DNA from: Thiomicrorhabdus arctica DSM 13458
GTDB lineage: Bacteria > Pseudomonadota > Gammaproteobacteria > Thiomicrospirales > Thiomicrospiraceae
Assembly: GCF_000381085.1 (NCBI RefSeq)
Contig: NZ_KB905901.1
Location: 124,001-188,000, forward strand
Length of the DNA stretch: 64,000 nucleotides
Reading direction: 5' to 3'
Positions within the stretch are counted from its first letter, which is position 1. Every line of letters begins with the position of its first letter. The notes beneath the pieces are model-generated. The model did no database searches and had not been told where the DNA came from. It worked only from the letters and a program-made list of their open reading frames with translations. The position numbers and the translations under genes are program-made. Positions 63,118 to 64,000 of this stretch are shown here, piece after piece.

Positions 63118-64000
63118 ATGTCTGATGCAAAGAAGACTCGCGTGCTTTACTTACCTTCGACCCCTTTAAATCTACTGGTTTCAGTCGCCCATGCAACCGC
63201 CTATAATAATGAACAAGATGCTCAATTAGTCCTTATTGATCAGAAGTCATTAAACAAAAATCCATACTTTAGTGCCTTAAAAGAGTGGGGCGAGGGCCCT
63301 TTTGAGCAGGTTGATATCTTGCCAGGAAAGGCTAAGGGACTTCATAAACTCGCTGAACGTAAAGTTAATTTTTCAAAATTGGTGAATATAGCCCAATCTT
63401 TTAAGCCCAACGTGATTGCGGTTGGCAGTGATCGCCGAGTTGAATTCCAGTTTTTAATGCAGTATTGCCGTCATAAAATAGGTCAAGTGTCAGGTTGGTA
63501 TATGGATGATGGTTTGTACTCTTATGCCGGACGTCCTTATAAACGGATTAAAGATAATGTTAATGGAGTATTAAAGAAACTTGTTTATGGTTTATGGTGG
63601 CAAGAGCCACCAACGATAGGCGCTTCAAGTTGGGTTGACCAGGCCTGGTTGTTTAGCCCAATACATGCTATTTCCGCATTACAACAAAAAAAGATTGCCC
63701 TGATTAAACCTGAATGGTTTGATCAGCGACAAGTTGTAGAGTTTAGTGAACGTGTATTGCTTCAATTTGATTTAGATCAAACAGTTAAAGATCGTATTCA
63801 GTTGGCTGATTTATTTCTATTAATTCCACACCCTAATAATATAGAGAAAATGATAGGGTATGAAAATCGCATAGAACTGTTTTTAACAGCACTCAATGAG
63901 TTGGGGTTAAACGTTGTGATTAAATATCATCCACGTTCGCTAGGCAACGATGCCTTAGACTTGGCCAAACGCTATAATACATTTGTTCTACCCAAGAATT
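63118..64000 (+). CDS. Partial putative glycosyltransferase (GT52 / polysialyltransferase-like)
   Basis: The first 294 codons of a protein that runs past the window edge. It starts MSDAKKTRVLYLPSTPLNLLVSVAHATAY, 3 bases after waaC. The visible part has STPLNLLVS near the start, a YMDDGLYSYAGRPYKR block and KYHPRSLGNDA near the end. These resemble the nucleotide-sugar-binding pattern of GT52-type LPS sialyltransferases or of bacterial polysialyltransferases, by general form only. The context in an LPS-core operon supports a glycosyltransferase. The sugar donor is not known. Confidence 0.6.
   Translation, partial: MSDAKKTRVLYLPSTPLNLLVSVAHATAYNNEQDAQLVLIDQKSLNKNPYFSALKEWGEGPFEQVDILPGKAKGLHKLAERKVNFSKLVNIAQSFKPNVIAVGSDRRVEFQFLMQYCRHKIGQVSGWYMDDGLYSYAGRPYKRIKDNVNGVLKKLVYGLWWQEPPTIGASSWVDQAWLFSPIHAISALQQKKIALIKPEWFDQRQVVEFSERVLLQFDLDQTVKDRIQLADLFLLIPHPNNIEKMIGYENRIELFLTALNELGLNVVIKYHPRSLGNDALDLAKRYNTFVLPKN
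63638..63649. repeat. 12-bp palindrome ACCAGGCCTGGT, exact, inside the partial glycosyltransferase
   Basis: Exact copy in the reading frame (VDQAWLF) with near-symmetric flanks TTGACCAGGCCTGGTTG. Confidence 0.9.

Noticed and set aside
1-64000. CRISPR array, insertion sequence, prophage or toxin-antitoxin pair
   Set aside because: No regularly spaced direct repeats, transposase, integrase, phage structural genes or typical two-gene toxin modules were found on reading either strand.

Overview
The window is a gammaproteobacterial chromosome segment, most like the sulfur-oxidising Thiomicrospira / Hydrogenovibrio / Thiomicrorhabdus group. That placement is inferred from protein style, an AT-leaning composition and gene order; no rRNA gene is present to confirm it. 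Several blocks are classical gammaproteobacterial neighbourhoods: aroQ-accB-accC-prmA-dusB-fis-purH-purD, dnaX-ybaB-recR, argD-argF, a phosphatase-msbA-lpxL operon, and hldD-waaC.

Layout. 0-6 kb: two tandem COG4705-type membrane proteins (one cut by the window edge) with a PepSY protein, a patatin-like lipoprotein, a PqiA-like membrane protein, a Cys-rich DUF2892 protein, and a lytic transglycosylase followed by a 53-residue CxxC protein. 6-14 kb: rlmKL, hemN, an ElyC/YdcF-like gene, clpB with a sigma-32-like promoter, and an orphan ComFB-like gene. 14-25 kb: purine, lipid and translation genes on the minus strand, then dsbD with a duplicated N-terminal domain. 25-31 kb: fxsA, an epimerase, a FadL-type porin, a DUF302 lipoprotein, pdxB and an alpha/beta hydrolase. 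31.6-37.5 kb: a TolC / adaptor / RND efflux operon. 37.7-39.2 kb: an O-antigen ligase-like membrane protein. 39.6-49.5 kb: a Tad (Flp) type IVb pilus operon without a prepilin peptidase gene. 49.6-57.5 kb: tRNA-Ser(GGA), the 4.5S SRP RNA, dnaX-ybaB-recR, argF/argD, ilvE and a zf-CHCC protein. 57.6-64 kb: lipid A and LPS-core genes ending in a truncated putative glycosyltransferase.

The most striking non-genic signal is a 12-bp palindrome, ACCAGGCCTGGT. It occurs eight times exactly and six more times with one or two mismatches, where chance predicts far fewer than one. The intergenic copies mostly sit just after stop codons, ahead of terminators. Copies are absent from about 28.6 to 47.5 kb, which covers the efflux, ligase and most of the Tad genes. 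This resembles the distribution of DNA-uptake sequences, or of chromosome-organising sites, but its function is unknown.

Other structured non-coding elements are an ERIC-like 118-nt hairpin between purH and purD, a 17-bp-stem hairpin immediately before the prmA ribosome binding site, a 95-nt stem-bounded element between argD and ilvE, and an inverted repeat overlapping the probable promoter of the efflux operon. dnaX has an A6G tract placed so that a -1 shift would give a gamma-like 430-residue product. No CRISPR array, insertion sequence, prophage or recognisable defence system was seen.
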